NCBI GenBank assembly: GCA_037501455.1 | Contig: CM074865.1 | Location: 82,968,501 to 83,032,500 of the forward strand | Direction: 5' to 3' | Source: Lantana camara | Taxonomy: Eukaryota; Streptophyta; Magnoliopsida; Lamiales; Verbenaceae | DNA: 64,000 bases | Translations under genes and position numbers: made by a program | The notes under the pieces: generated by a model | Seen by the model: the letters and a program-made list of their open reading frames with translations, nothing else | Databases searched by the model: none | Told to the model about the DNA's origin: nothing | In this document: in pieces, positions 1-11,477 of the stretch | Position numbering within the stretch: position 1 is the stretch's first letter | Layout: every line of letters begins with the position of its first letter

Positions 1-351
1 CCTACAAATTCAAAGAGCAAAGCTCACTACTACGATGGTTTATTTGTTCTTTCAAGGTATGAAATAGACGCCACAACCCCGATCATGGAAACATATGTTA
101 ATGATCCCCTGAATTTGCTCCACCCATGAAAAGTGACACTAGTATCATATTTGTCTTTGTTAGTGTGTAATGACACTGAGTTAATTTGACTTTCTAGTGC
201 TTTACTTAACGTGAACCGCAAAGCTGAGGCATTGAAGTACTTGCAAATGGCGACCGCTTATAATCCAGGCTACAACGCATATTTTGAACTCCTGGAAGAT
301 GATTTTAAAGATTTTGCCGGTGATTTAGCCAGTAGCCGGAGAGTGTTCTAA
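1..351 (+). CDS. TPR-like protein, 3' end (partial gene, last two exons)
   Basis: Only the end of the gene is inside the window. One exon runs from before base 1 to 56 and stops at a clear donor (TCAAG|GTATGA). The intron ends at 197 (TTTCTAG) and the last exon is 198-351, ending in TAA. Joined across the intron the reading frame is continuous and gives an A-L-L-N-V-N-R-K-A-E-A-L-K-Y-L core. That pattern (repeated A/L with NRKAEAL and a following YNP) is the helix pair of a tetratricopeptide repeat, a protein-protein interaction repeat. The tail contains DDFKDFAGDLASSRR, which I recall from plant TPR-like proteins predicted to be plastid-targeted; that memory is not firm enough for a gene name. 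TPR-like fold: fairly sure. Exact orthologue and location: unknown, because the N-terminus is outside. Confidence 0.72.
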
Positions 352-1437
352 AACCGGTACACCATACTCTAGAATCACTCCCTTAATCTCATTCACATTT
401 GTTTAGCTTTAAATTCAAGATTTTGCTATATCCTATTCTTTTTCCCCACTCATCCCTAATAAGTTGTCTATTATACAATAAAAAATAAAAACACCCTTAT
501 AATTCATCAATTATATAAAGGAAAACCTAATATTTTGTCATATAAGACAACGCCATATGTCAAAGTATTAGAAGTTGCTTCTTTCATGTTTTCTTTTGGC
601 ATTTTTCATTCCCTTTAGTACTTTGATCTTGACATGTACTACAACCCTATTGATCGACGGACGGTGTAATGATCGACACATGTAAGCCAATCAACACACA
701 TATTGTGGTCCTCCCTCCTCTACATCACAAAGACTAGTGGAGGAAAGAAGGTTCAAAACTTTATATGAGTATGTTGTTAGTTCCTTGAGCATGTTTTGAT
801 GGCTGTGTGTACCGTGATGGGAAATTGGGAATAATGCTCGAACGACTACTCAAACGTGAGGCCCAGATGATTGCCAGATCTTGTGGAATCTACGTGTAAT
901 TATGGTCTAAAAGTTGTGTGAATGAATATGGGCATCTAAACTTAGCTAGACAGTGCATTGATTCACTTGTGATAATCGCATGAGCTTTCCTTTTCTCCTT
1001 GCTTTAGATCGAAACCAAGTATTTGGACATCTTGTGGTATTAATCTTTTATGCGTGTCAATGATTAACTATTTTAGATGAAGTAGCTTGAAAGTATTCCA
1101 TGGTTCTGTTATTACCACAAAAACCCTGAAGTTATTACCTCTCCAGCACAAGTTTTGGGTTTGGAAGTAAGGACTTGTTTGTTTGCTTTTGGCAATAATT
1201 GGGTGTTTGGGAAATTTTCAAATTTTTCGTATTTATTTCGTGTGATATATAGAGCGCGGTGGATCGAGTTTCCATTTGGATCACAAGATTTGGTAAGATG
1301 AGTTAGGACTTCTTGGTTATGTTTTTGTATGCTGTTTCTGTGTTTCACTTACGTATACGCGTCACTTGTGTTGGTAGATGACTGTGATTAATATAAATAA
1401 TTGTGAGATGAGTATTTTTATGTATAAATCTCTGAGA
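352..1437. other. Intergenic, 3' flank of the TPR-like gene
   Basis: AT-rich sequence with no reading frame that resembles a known protein. It should contain the 3' UTR of the gene ending at 351; I see no other structure I can defend. Confidence 0.5.
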
Positions 1438-1862
1438 GATTGGGTAATTATAGCTCGTACCTCCTTGATGAAAATATTGCACAATTTATCATTTCAAGTT
1501 TGAAAATTTACAAATGAACCCATTTTGGTATGATTTTTCATTAATTTTTTTTTGAATTGATTATATTTTATCACCAATTAGTTCCTCACAACAACCCATG
1601 CATCATTCTCAAGTGACAACAAAGTAGTTTATGAAGTGCTTTGGGGAATCAATAATGATTCGTTTGTAAATTGATATTTATGATTTTTTTTTCCCCTCAA
1701 TTCGTAAGAGAAACTAATCAGAGACGAGATATGATCAATTCAAGAGTGAATTTGCAAAAAATCTAACTGGAATGGGTTTATTTGTTGAATTTTCAAACTT
1801 GAAAGGATAGGTTGTGTAATATTTTTTTCTAAAGGATTACGAGTTGTGATTATTCGATCTTG
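1438..1862. repeat. Fold-back (long inverted repeat) element, MITE-like
   Basis: The left arm (about 1440-1545) reads TTTCAAGTTTGAAAATT...ACCCATTT. The right arm (about 1745-1860) is its reverse complement with scattered mismatches (AATGGGTTTATTTGTTGAATTTTCAAACTTGAAA). The pairing extends outward through TAATTATAGCTCGTACCTCC against the complement of GGATTACGAGTTGTGATTA. The arms are about 100 bases with a roughly 200-base spacer, and no reading frame is present. This is the shape of a miniature inverted-repeat element. I could not identify a clean target duplication, so the superfamily is left open. Confidence 0.6.
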
Positions 1863-2734
1863 TAGGAAGTGTAGGTGTAAACAACCCGTGATGAGTATTT
1901 TTACAACACGTAATTGTGATATGAAAAGAATTAAAGAAATTTCTCTCTTAATTTCGACCGTCTATTATTCGACCTGCATCGTGAGTGAAATAGAACATAA
2001 AATACATAATTGAATCAAGAAATTTAATATTCATGAACCTTTTTCCTTTATCTCTTGTAGCATTATAGGAGGAGGACACAATTTGCATGACAAATTTGAG
2101 GCTACAAATGAACAATATTCTTATTTTCGATATACCAGGAATAATAATGATGTCAGATTATGTAGAAAAATGGAGCCACGTAGCAGAAAAGATGTTTACC
2201 AATTACGCAAGCAAGAGAGATCTTCTTCACTCTTCCGAATAAATAGGTAACAATAATTACGTTGTTAAAGTGGAAATGTCGTAACAACTCTGAATTTGTG
2301 GCTCCCAATTTGTCTGCACAAATAAGCCAGCCACAAATCCTTCACAATCAAATTCCTAGAAAAAGCAACGGCCCATGCTCTTTTGGGCCCCACCATATAT
2401 TATTCCATGCACATATTTAGTGCATCAATCGATCAAGATTTTACTGTCGGGTAGAGAGAATTTTATATTTTAGTCGTTCGATTCGATTCGATTTATATCC
2501 ATAATAAGTTGCTGAACCAAAAAATTCAGAAAGATTTACATGTTCTTTGTAACATTAAACAAAAAAAACCTCAACTTAAATTAGCGGACACCACATTAGA
2601 CGTAAGCAAAACATTATCGATCCCACTTCGGCCCAAAACGGCGCACTTGAAATGCCTATGTTGTTCCCATCAAACAATCTTAAAAAAGAAAAAATTTACT
2701 CAACCTAAATTAGTCGACACCTCATTAGACATGT
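1863..2734. other. Intergenic with a short diverged repeat copy
   Basis: No gene recognised. Bases about 2617-2680 (ATCGATCCCACTTCGGCCC, then CGGCGCAC...ATGTTGTTCCCAT) are an imperfect copy of 3089-3150, so this stretch belongs to the same repeat family as the GC-rich block to its right. Confidence 0.45.
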
Positions 2735-3550
2735 TGTCACGACCTGCGAGTCGCGACCAGGCATCCAAGCACAAGTTGGCCGGTTAGCTTATTGAGCGGG
2801 AGGGGTAATGGCCCGAAAGGCGTTGTTTTGTCTCGGTGCATTTGATATTATGGAGTCCGGCATGCCGACCCGATTGAATTCGGGGAGCTTGTCGCTGGTC
2901 TTGGACTTGACTAGGAGGCAAGTCGAGGGTTTCCGAGCACTCAACTGGTTGGGGGCTATTGCCGCCTCCCTGATGAGCTCATGGCAGAGCGAAACCGGTT
3001 GTGCGTTCAAGTGGATTTCAAGGCTGGAAGCCAAGTGGCGCAGAAATGCTGCGCGAGTACTCCGACCCTGTGAGACATCTGCAGAACATCATCGATCCCA
3101 CTTTCGCCCCAACGGCGCGTGTGGAAAGCCCCATGTTGTTTCCATAAAAAACCAAAAAAAAAAAAATGACGGAAGGACCAATTCTGGAACCGAGATTTTT
3201 GAAAAGCCCGGGACCGGGAATGCTAATCTCATAAACCACGAGGACCGGCTTTGCAAAATGACGTACATTACGGGACCAAACTGCAAATGTGCAAGAATTA
3301 TGAGGTCGTAGAAGCCATAATCTGGTGTCCGACGACCACAGAGAGGCCTCGTGGACTTCCGTAGGCCGCCAATGAGCACCACCTTAGCTTGTAGCCACGT
3401 GGCGATGGGCTCTCCGTCAGGTGTGTAGTAATTTGTGTGGTTCTTCATCGGTCCAATCAAATTTCGACACGTAGGGGTTTCACTGTAGCTGTGTGGGGCA
3501 GACCGTAGAAGAGTATTATAACAGAGGTTGGTTAGAATTTCACGCAAGTC
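2735..3550. repeat. GC-rich repeat-like block, probable retrotransposon LTR fragment
   Basis: The block begins TGTCACGACC, a start typical of plant Ty3/gypsy LTRs. It is clearly more GC-rich than its AT-rich surroundings. Overlapping open frames exist on both strands (2808-3311 + and 3089-3547 -), but neither shows a motif I recognise. The sub-block 3089-3150 recurs at 2617-2680. The right edge near 3547 is placed by the change in composition, not by a terminal CA or target duplication. The LTR origin is inference; a decayed gene cannot be excluded. Confidence 0.4.
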
Positions 3551-5095
3551 ATCTCCACCGGTGGATATGAGAGAATGTGATGCTCTTTTTCATTTGCCTT
3601 TTTTTTTAGTCATATGATTTGATTTTTGCTTTTGTTTTGTTTTTATATTTGTTGTTTCTCATTTTTATTCGGAAAATACAGACAAAATTACATAACTTAA
3701 CTAAATTAATTACATACTTCATACTTTGATTTAACGTCCTATTAAATTAATTAGATGTTTCATATTTTGATACAAAGTTTTAAACTTTTATTATCAATTG
3801 TCACGTATACATACATATATACATATAATATTTTGCTTTAAATCGAGTTATATGTTTCAGTTATACATTTTATCTATATAATATGTTTTTTAAAATCAAA
3901 TTATGCGTTTCAAATATTCATTTATATCTTATTTTACTTACGTTGTTTTTGCTTTAAGTCGAATTTTTAATTTTTTTAATTTTTTTTTTTAGTTCTATAA
4001 TCTATTTTCATGGGGTGAGTCGGGACGCAACACTTAATGTCTAAAGCTTTTTCTATTAATGATAATTGTGTTCCATGAACTCAAACTCGAAATCTCTAGT
4101 TAAATTAGTATGACGTCGCAATTGTAATAAAGAAAAACGATTAAAAAGACTTCTATCGTAATTTTCACTGTCTATCAATATATTCAATAAATATAACCAA
4201 TCATCAAAAATAAATAAATAAATAAATATAACCGTGCAAATTAGACGAAAAAAATCATGACTAAAATTAGAAATCCAATTCTAATTAGAATGTCAACTTG
4301 ATCCCCATTTATGATGAACTAACACTTCTAAAAATATTATTTTATTGTGTTGTATTGTATCGAATATCATATCTAATATTATTGACGTGGTAAATTTAAA
4401 AAAAAAAATCATATTATTATATCTATGTTTTGCTTTACCCGTATCATCGTATTCATATCTGTATATTATAGTTCTCCATCGACAACAAAAAAAAATGAGA
4501 AAAACTTTAAATCCATTTACTTATTGTAAGCATCCATTTAAATTGGTCCCAAAAACATTAAAAAAGAAAAAAATCCTTTGCAAAATAGAAACTAGTCAAC
4601 AAAAGTACCACAAAATTCACGACCACAAAAAAACCCATTTTTCTTGAGACCTCAAAATTCCACCAAAAACAAAAAATCAACGAAGTTAGGTTTAGTTCCT
4701 TTGAATGAGTACAAGAATCGAGTCCAAGGGCAGAATCGTAAATCCACCCAAACGAGAAGACGTGAAGCTCACACATCCAATTCTCGCCACGTGTCACCCG
4801 CTCGAATTCATGGTATTGATTTGGTTTGGTTGCCACAAAAAAATCAGAAGATATTTGCGTACGACCAAACGGCACCAACACCATTCGTATATATCAAATA
4901 GGCCCCACGAAGGCCGTGTTTTTCTCGCACCTATATTTCTTTTTTCCACCCCTAACTTTACTTTAATTCCATTCTCCGCCTCAAGTTTTAGGGATGATAG
5001 TGATATGACCCAAGTACTTTGCAAGAAAGGTACTTTGGGGGTATTTCTTTAGGTGGAGATTATTTACTTGTTGATTTTGGACTTCTATTACTCGT
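3551..5095. other. Intergenic, AT-rich
   Basis: Homopolymer-rich AT sequence. Open frames between 4345 and 5052 are low-complexity translations of lysine-, isoleucine- and phenylalanine-rich DNA and overlap on both strands. I see no gene. Confidence 0.5.
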
Positions 5096-5781
5096 GCCAA
5101 GACCTCCAAAAGTATCAAAGAAGAAGAAGTTGACTCGAATAGCAAACTTGATCAGAGGCGAGCCCTAAACCAAGCAGTCATCGACGGTATGATGTCTCAT
5201 CCTAACCAACTTGTCGGTGCTACTATTTTTTCACGATAAATGTGCTTAATTTTAACTTCCCAAGGCTTGTGTAGAATGAATCGACAATCCATAATGATGT
5301 TGTTCAAAGGGTGGTCCTCAACGTTCCCACTGATAACCCAATTAACCACCATTTTGAAATCAACCTTGATATCAAAGAAGAAGAAGTTGACTCGAATGGC
5401 AAACTCGATCAGAGGCGAGCCCTAAACCAAGCATTCAGCGGCGGTATGATGTCTCATCCTAACCAACTTGTCAACGCTACCATTTTTCTCACGATAAATG
5501 TGCTTCATTTTAGCTTCCCAAGGCTTGTGTAGAATGCATCGACAATCCATAATAATGTTGTTCAAAGGGTGGTCCTCAACGTTCCCATCGATAACCCAAT
5601 TAACCACGATCTTGAAGTCAACCTCGATCTCAATTCTGGGAAACCGCCGCTCTAAATCCGTATCGGATATTAATACCATATTGCATGATTTTTTTCTTGC
5701 TCGAAATAAAAATGATTGAAATTTGTAAACATCCAAGCCTATAGGAGATGACTTACAATGCAATGCAGCATGGGGACCCAA
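5096..5781 (-). pseudogene. LINE-type RNase H (RVT_3-like) fragment, tandemly duplicated
   Basis: On the minus strand 5422-5781 translates with the features of the RNase H-like domain found at the C-terminus of plant L1/LINE polyproteins. These are a VDFKIVVNW strand, the HPLNNIIMDCR helix, PWE, KHIYREKNGSVDKL and a final RMRHHTAAE. The family normally has HIYREANxxAD at the last conserved position. Immediately beside it, 5096-5400 carries a second copy of the HPLNNIIMDCR...KHIYREK part, interrupted by stops. The two copies are about 250 bases apart and nearly identical at the DNA level, so the duplication happened after the element decayed. Neither copy has a start, the reverse transcriptase, or the first catalytic half, so I call it a pseudogene. 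Confidence in family is good. Confidence 0.65.
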
Positions 5782-6660
5782 CCCAACCTAACCTAAAACA
5801 ATCAATGCAAACATAGGCTACTGAAATTGGATAGCAAGAAAATTAAATTGCAGGAGAGTGGTGTAGACTGTAGAGAGGGACAAAAATGTGAAAGAAGAAA
5901 GGAAGAGGGCATGGGTGCAAACTGCAAAAGAAAGAACGATAACGTGGGATAAATCTCCAATTGAATATTATATTTTTACTTAACTCCTCATTTTAATAAA
6001 ATATTGTATAATTTTCACATAATGTAATACTTATAATACCTCTCAAAATATGTTGTATATTTTTTATCAAATATAATATTAAAATATTCTAATATAGTAT
6101 TTATATCTTATTATGTTATATAATTTTACGAGGAATAAAATAAAATTATCGGATAAAACAAAAGAAAGTGATGTGGGAAGTGTTCTGTTCGAGAGGAACG
6201 AGGTTTTTGTGGACAAGGATTGGTGATGATAAAGATATATTATTATTTGTATGTAGATAGTTTGAGTGCGTGTCTGTGTGTGAGAGAATACGTAAAATCA
6301 AGAAATAATAAATTAACTACACATGTCGGATTTGTGGTGGAACGACCCAATTTTCTCCCTCCATTTCACTCCACAAACTCCTCCTCACCACCAACTTTTA
6401 CTATTCATTCTAACTTATCATGGATGCTCGAACTCGAAGACGGATACGATGATACAAATACGATATATTTTTAAATGTTTCACGTGAAGAATATTTGATA
6501 TAAATATCCGACACGATACGATACGATAAACAAAATAACGATTTTATAAGTGTCCGTATATTATAATTACATTTACATATGAATGCATATGTGGATGTTG
6601 TGTGTAACGTGTGTATATATGTCAAGCTGGTGTTTGTGTGTGTGTATTATGAATGTGCTA
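5782..6660. other. Intergenic, distal upstream region of the B-box gene
   Basis: AT-rich, with no credible protein. It includes a palindromic CACGTG (6481-6486) listed separately and short iterated GATAC runs around 6440-6530. Confidence 0.45.
6481..6486. promoter_or_regulatory. G-box (CACGTG), candidate light-response element
   Basis: A perfect CACGTG hexamer within TTTCACGTGAAG lies about 780 bases upstream of the B-box gene start codon. G-boxes bind bZIP (HY5-type) and bHLH (PIF-type) factors, and BBX genes of this group are known light/clock-regulated genes. The link to this gene is inference from position only. Confidence 0.3.
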
Positions 6661-7267
6661 TAATTCATTCCTTGCCATATATTATATATATATATATATA
6701 TGTATGTCTCTCTCTAATCTCTAACTCTCCGCCTAATATCCCTCATTTTCTCCCCATTTTTCTCACTCAAATTCTTCAATATGTACTTCTAAGTTCTAAA
6801 ACACTTGATTTCCTTCTCTCTCTACCTTCAATCCCAATTTTCACTCTCACATCTCAAACCACACACTTGTTCTCTCTCTCTTTCTCACGTTGATTCTCTG
6901 TGACCAAGAAATGCTTTTCAGTCCACCACCCACAAAAATTCAACAACCCATTTCTTACTCTCTCCTAAAGATCAACAAGAGTATAAATTCCGCTCATTTT
7001 ACTTAGTTTTTCGTCTGCCCATTTCGTTCTTTTTCCCAAAGATCGAACCTTTCTCTGCTAAAGATCGACAAGAGTGTAAATTTGTCCCATTTTACATAGT
7101 TTTTCGTCTGCCCATTTCGTCTTCTCTCCCAAAGATCCAATCTTTCTCTGCTAAAGATCGACAAGAGTGTAAATTTGTCTCATTTTACGTAGTTTTTCGT
7201 CGACCCATTTCGTTTTTCTTCCCAAAGATCCAATCTTTCTCGAGTTCCGAGCATTACTCAAGCAGCC
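6661..7267 (+). promoter_or_regulatory. Core promoter and repeat-bearing 5' leader of the B-box gene
   Basis: A TATATA run sits at about 6680-6703, followed by CT-rich sequence as in plant transcription start regions. From about 6968 to 7245 an approximately 85-base unit occurs three times. Each unit contains AAGATC(A/G)ACAAGAGTxTAAATT, CATTTTAC, TAGTTTTTCGTC, CCCATTTCGT and CCCAAAGATC. The third copy ends about 25 bases before the ATG at 7268. The units are closely similar and free of ATG-led long frames. The array therefore probably lies in the transcribed leader, though no transcript data are available here. Confidence 0.55.
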
Positions 7268-8005
7268 ATGAAAATCAGGCCATGCGAGCTCTGCGGCGCC
7301 GACGCCGCCGTCTTCTGCCCCTCCGACGCGGCGTTCCTCTGCCGCGGCTGCGACGCCAAGGTCCACGGCGCGAACTTCCTCGTCGCCCGCCACGTCCGCC
7401 GCCCCGTCTGCTCCACGTGCCGGAGTTTCACCGGAAACTTGATCTCCGGCGCCGGCTCCCACCACTCTCCGCGGGCGTGTCCCTCCTGCCCGCCTCCGGA
7501 CTCCGCCGACGACGGCGACCTCGACTCCCTCTCGTCCTCGAATTCCTCCGTCTGCATCTCCCGCACCACCTCGCCGGCAAAGGAATATTCCGGCGGCGGA
7601 AACAGGGAATCTCGACTGTCTTACTCTTCCAAGTCCTCCTCCCGTCGTGTGTTGGACGATTTCAAGGTGGAGGGCATTTTCGTCAATTGGTGTGGTAAGC
7701 TCGGAATCGGCGCCGACTTGGCTGTACAGACGGCTCGGGTAGCTTTGAGCCGAGCTTGTTCGAATAGCTGGACGGTTTTGCCCTTCCGCGTCTGTTTGGC
7801 GGCTTCCTTGTGGCTCGGCTTGCGGCTCAGCTGTGAGAGGAGGTTGCTGACGTGGCAGCTGCTGAAGCGGCTCGAGGAGGTATCCGGCGTGCCGGCTAGG
7901 GTTGTTTTAGCAGCCGAGTCGAGACTGGAGCGAGCCGTGAGAGGTGCGAGACGACGGCAGCATCGGCGCCGGCTTGAGCTGGAAGAGGGATGGGCTGAGT
8001 GCTAA
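7268..8005 (+). CDS. Single B-box zinc-finger protein, BBX32-like
   Basis: An uninterrupted 245-residue frame. Residues 6-42 form one B-box with the expected zinc ligands: C6, C9, C17, D20, C25, C28, H33 and H42. There is no second B-box and no CCT domain, which is the layout of structural group V (BBX28-32 type). The middle is Ser/Pro-rich (about 60-130). The C-terminus carries FVNWCGKLG, a leucine-rich region, SGVPARVVLAAESRLERA and the ending LEEGWAEC, which I recall from BBX32-type proteins. In Arabidopsis, BBX32 is a small nuclear regulator that works through protein contacts with other BBX factors to restrain light-induced seedling development. That role here is by family. The gene is intronless and strikingly GC-rich in its first 400 bases compared with flanking DNA. 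The start at 7268 is the first ATG after the leader and puts the B-box at the N-terminus as in the family. Confidence 0.85.
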   Translation: MKIRPCELCGADAAVFCPSDAAFLCRGCDAKVHGANFLVARHVRRPVCSTCRSFTGNLISGAGSHHSPRACPSCPPPDSADDGDLDSLSSSNSSVCISRTTSPAKEYSGGGNRESRLSYSSKSSSRRVLDDFKVEGIFVNWCGKLGIGADLAVQTARVALSRACSNSWTVLPFRVCLAASLWLGLRLSCERRLLTWQLLKRLEEVSGVPARVVLAAESRLERAVRGARRRQHRRRLELEEGWAEC

Positions 8006-8329
8006 GGCTCGACTCGGATTGGCTCGATAGTTATTTCTATGTTTGGTATGAATCTTGAAATAGGTTAGTTTTGGGGCAATGCTTGTATTCTTTTGGGAAA
8101 TTTGGAATTTAATTATTTCCCCTTAATATCATATTAGTTACACTTTCTTTGCTATTTCCTACTTTAAATGCATCTGTTGTAGTCATGAGAATGAGATTAG
8201 AAAAGTATATTGTTAATGTAGAATAATATAAATGGATTCAATTCCGTGTTATCGATCAATCACATGATAAATGTCCAATAGTCGTCTACTCTATACACTG
8301 ATTTAATCGACGCAAATTCGAGTTAGAAA
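8006..8329. other. Spacer between convergent genes
   Basis: This short AT-rich spacer separates the stop codons of the B-box gene (+) and the GT14 gene (-) and must hold both 3' ends. No other feature was recognised. Confidence 0.5.
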
Positions 8330-9815
8330 TCACTTCTTTGTGTCATTCTGCACAACATAGCTTTGGCACAAACTTACAATTGATTTCTTCTCCTCAACAA
8401 TTTTTAACATCATCTTTTGAAGCTTGATCCCTTCATCTCCATTCTCCACAACATCAATATCCCCCCAATTGGAACAAAAATCATCACTACTACTAGAATT
8501 TAGCTTCGTCTCGTTGGCGAATCCCGTCTCCACACACCATTTTCCGGGCACAAACCCGTTTGGTTCCCTTTTGAGGATTTCCCGATCGATTTCTTGCATC
8601 TCGTAGTCGTCTTCTCTGAAGGGCCCCGCGAAAATGGATTGGTCTCTTCCTAATTCTTGATGATCAGCCGACGTGTTTGTAATTGCAATGTGATTTCTGT
8701 CGGAGCCGTGCACCATGTACCTCATGCTGCTATTGATGGTTGTGTTGTGGAATCGAGGTGTGTTGCATAGGATGGTGTGGAAGTACGATTCGAGCGGAGA
8801 GACGACGTTGTTGAAGTACATCAGTAGCTTTCTGGGAAGGTTGTCCAATCCTGTCACGCAATGATCCAAGAACCCTCTGCTTAGGATCATCCACGGTGAA
8901 CCTGCATCATTAAATCAAGTGAAATGACAGATGAAAAGGGGGTAAGTGTAAGATGAAGATAAGTTACAAGGGAGGTATGTGTAACATTTGAAAAACACCA
9001 ACCTCCGAATATCTGAAACGCATTCGGCTTTTCCCTCGTCTCCACAGCATAAAACATGTCATCCTTTTCCTTATGCCAGAGATTGGGATCAACAACAATT
9101 CGTTCAACATTGTCGTTCCAAGCGGTGTCGTTGGAGTAGCCAACGAAGTTGAGATCCCGGGGTAAGGAACTGAAAGCATACAGAATATCTGCACCAAGAA
9201 AATCTCATACTCAAACATCCTCAAAAACAAACAACATTGCACAGCTTCAAAATCCCAGAAAACAAGATCAAATGGACTAACAATCCTACCATCTTGAGTC
9301 CAAAGCGGATAATCCGACGAGCTCAACGGGATAAACCAATCCCAATCCGCATTCATCTTCAGCAGCAATGCAGCAGCATGCAGCACAGCAGCCAATCCAG
9401 ATGCCCCTATTCGGTTCACAGGATAACCTCGTCCGACAACATTAACATTCCCGAATTCCCGGAACACTCTCTCCGAATTCGTCTCCCGGGCCAATTCAAT
9501 TCTCTCGTAATCATACGAAGACGAATCGAGCTGCAGGAGATACTGATTCCTCGGATGGTAAATTGACCGTAAAACCCTCAACATCCTATCTTTTTCACCA
9601 CTCGAGCCAAGAATCCAGTAAGCTAGGATTGGTGGTGCATCGGGCCATTTCGAAGGGACTCTTCTTGGCACCAAAAACTCATACTTTTCAACTGAAGTTA
9701 TGGTAACATCAGATGACTGCAGCCACACCACTAAAATCACTAAAATCACAAAAAACCCCATAAGCCATAACCGAAAGCCCGAAAAACCCGTCGCGAAACT
9801 CTTCATCGGCCTCAT
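8330..9815 (-). CDS. Glycosyltransferase family 14 (core-2/I-branching type, GlcAT14-like)
   Basis: Three exons on the minus strand: 9815-9290, 9188-9003 and 8901-8330. Both introns have GT...AG ends, the phases agree, and the total is 427 residues. Residues about 16-32 (LWLMGFFVILVILVVWL) are a single N-terminal membrane anchor after a short basic tail, so the protein is a type II Golgi membrane protein. Family GT14 signatures are visible. These are PPILAYWILGSSGEKDRMLR (about 61-80), DWDWFIPLSSSDYPL (157-171), LPRDLNFV after the first junction, and FGGSPWMILSRGF across the second junction. DNLPR, SYFHT and a Cys-rich C-terminal part follow. Plant members of this clade add glucuronic acid to the beta-1,3/1,6-galactan of arabinogalactan proteins; that substrate is inferred from the family. 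Length and exon layout look complete, with no frame breaks. Confidence 0.85.
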
Positions 9816-10756
9816 AAGCTCGATCAGATCTTGAAATCTTGGAAGGGAAACAATAAAAGCTGAAAATTGAAAGAAAGTAATGAAGAGGAGTGGTATAGTT
9901 AGGTGTGATGAGTGCCAACTGCCAATCTATCTACCAAACTGATCAATCAACTTAGTTTCAGAATCTTGAAATCAAAGCAAAGAAGGAAATTAAAGGAGTT
10001 GTTGAGAGAAAAGTAGATAATTAATCAAAGATAAAAAGGGGATTTTTTTTCCAAAGACAATCCATGGTTACATGCAGACCATGTTAGATTAATTAAGAAT
10101 GGAGAAACATGGGAGGAGACAATTCAAATCAATGGAGGCGTGACAGGTGGATCAATGTTACATTAGCCAATGTTGGGTATGGTTTGAATATTATTTACTA
10201 GGTTGTCGGATTTTGAAATTTTCAGATCTCCTTGATAAGTTTTTATAATTATCTTGAAGTATGTGGCACGGTTGAGTAAGGCCTTATTTGGTGTTGAATA
10301 GGTACGTTTTATGGGTCGGGTTGTGTGCATACTCCGTGTTTATAATTTATGGGTCATGTTCTGTTTGTGTCTCGTGTTCAATTTGGACTTCTTTGAATGT
10401 AGACTAGGACCTAAAACTATCCACTTATGATATTCGGTGTTCATATGTTATGGGACGCGTTCTGTTCATATCCCGTTTCCATTTTGGACTTACTTGAGTG
10501 TAGATTAGAACCCAAAATCATCCACCTATGATATCTCATGTCCATATTTTATGGGTTTTGTTCGGTTCATACTCATGTCCGTATCAGGATTTACAACAAT
10601 TTTTAGAACTATCGATGTGAAAAAAACTCCCAATTAATGATATGACTACATACCAAGAACTAGAATACAAAAACTTCAATTAAATTAGTATAGTATCGAA
10701 CCCTTAACATTACACCACTCGGAGTGCCACCATTTTGATATGGACTTATACAAACT
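9816..10756. repeat. Upstream region of GT14 gene with a roughly 101-bp tandem repeat
   Basis: Bases 9816-10290 hold the presumed promoter of the minus-strand GT14 gene. From about 10336 a unit of about 101 bases is repeated: copy 1 from 10336, copy 2 from 10437, and a partial copy 3 from 10538 to about 10582. The shared words are GTTATGGG, TTCTGTT, TTTTGGACTT, GTAGA(C/T)TAG and ATCCACxTATGATAT. No reading frame was recognised. Confidence 0.5.
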
Positions 10757-11364
10757 AGGGTTGTCAATGGATCGGATTTTAATCCGAATCCGGTCCGAAT
10801 CCGATCCGAATTTTAGCATATTCGTCCGATAAAAATGTTCGATGGATCATATTCGATTATAAATATTCGTTATCCGAAATAAATGGACCGGATATGGAAC
10901 TAAGGAATCCGATCCGTTAAAGATCCGAATCCGATTTTTTATAATATTTTATTAAATTAATTATTTTATTAGTAAAGAATATTAAATAGAATAATTAAAA
11001 TTAAAAATTTCACATATGTTCACTATAAATAATAATAAATTTTAAATTATTTATTCTAAAAAATATGTTTTTCTTTATTAAAAATTTTAAATTAACCTAT
11101 TTTAAATGCATATACACAAAACCATTAAGCATTCATCAAGTAATGATTATTTGTTAAATATTATATATTTATATTTATATATATATTTTTTATTTCTTTA
11201 TAAAAAATTTTAAATTTTATTGTTAATCAGGGTCGGATCTTTTATCGGATCTGATCCGACCCGTTAACATACGGACTTAGTATTAATGAATCCGAATCCT
11301 ATAGGATTCGGATTTGGATCCGAAATTTCCTGATCCGGTCCGAATCCTACCCGTTGACAACCCT
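10757..11364. mobile_element. Inverted-repeat element (hAT-like MITE), copy 1
   Basis: It starts AGGGTTGTCAATGG and ends with the complement CCGTTGACAACCCT. Outside both ends stands AAACT (10752-10756 and 11365-11369), a possible 5-base target duplication. The sub-terminal zones are rich in iterated TCCGAATCCG words in both orientations, and the core is very AT-rich without a frame. AGGGTTGTCAA ends are common in plant hAT-related miniature elements. hAT elements normally make 8-base duplications, so the superfamily assignment is tentative. Confidence 0.6.
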
Positions 11365-11477
11365 AAACTATATCATAGAAAAACCATGTAGTGTCCTTAT
11401 TGGATCATATAAAGCCTATTCGAAATGGGTTTCGGTTTCCCTTATTGGGCATGGTTTATGTTATGGGTTACTAATTG

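Noticed and set aside
2808..3547. Frames of 167 (+) and 152 (-) codons as genes
   Set aside because: They overlap each other in a repeat-like GC-rich block and show no family motif.
4345..5052. Overlapping frames of 85-115 codons
   Set aside because: Low-complexity AT-rich translations on both strands without motifs or splice context.
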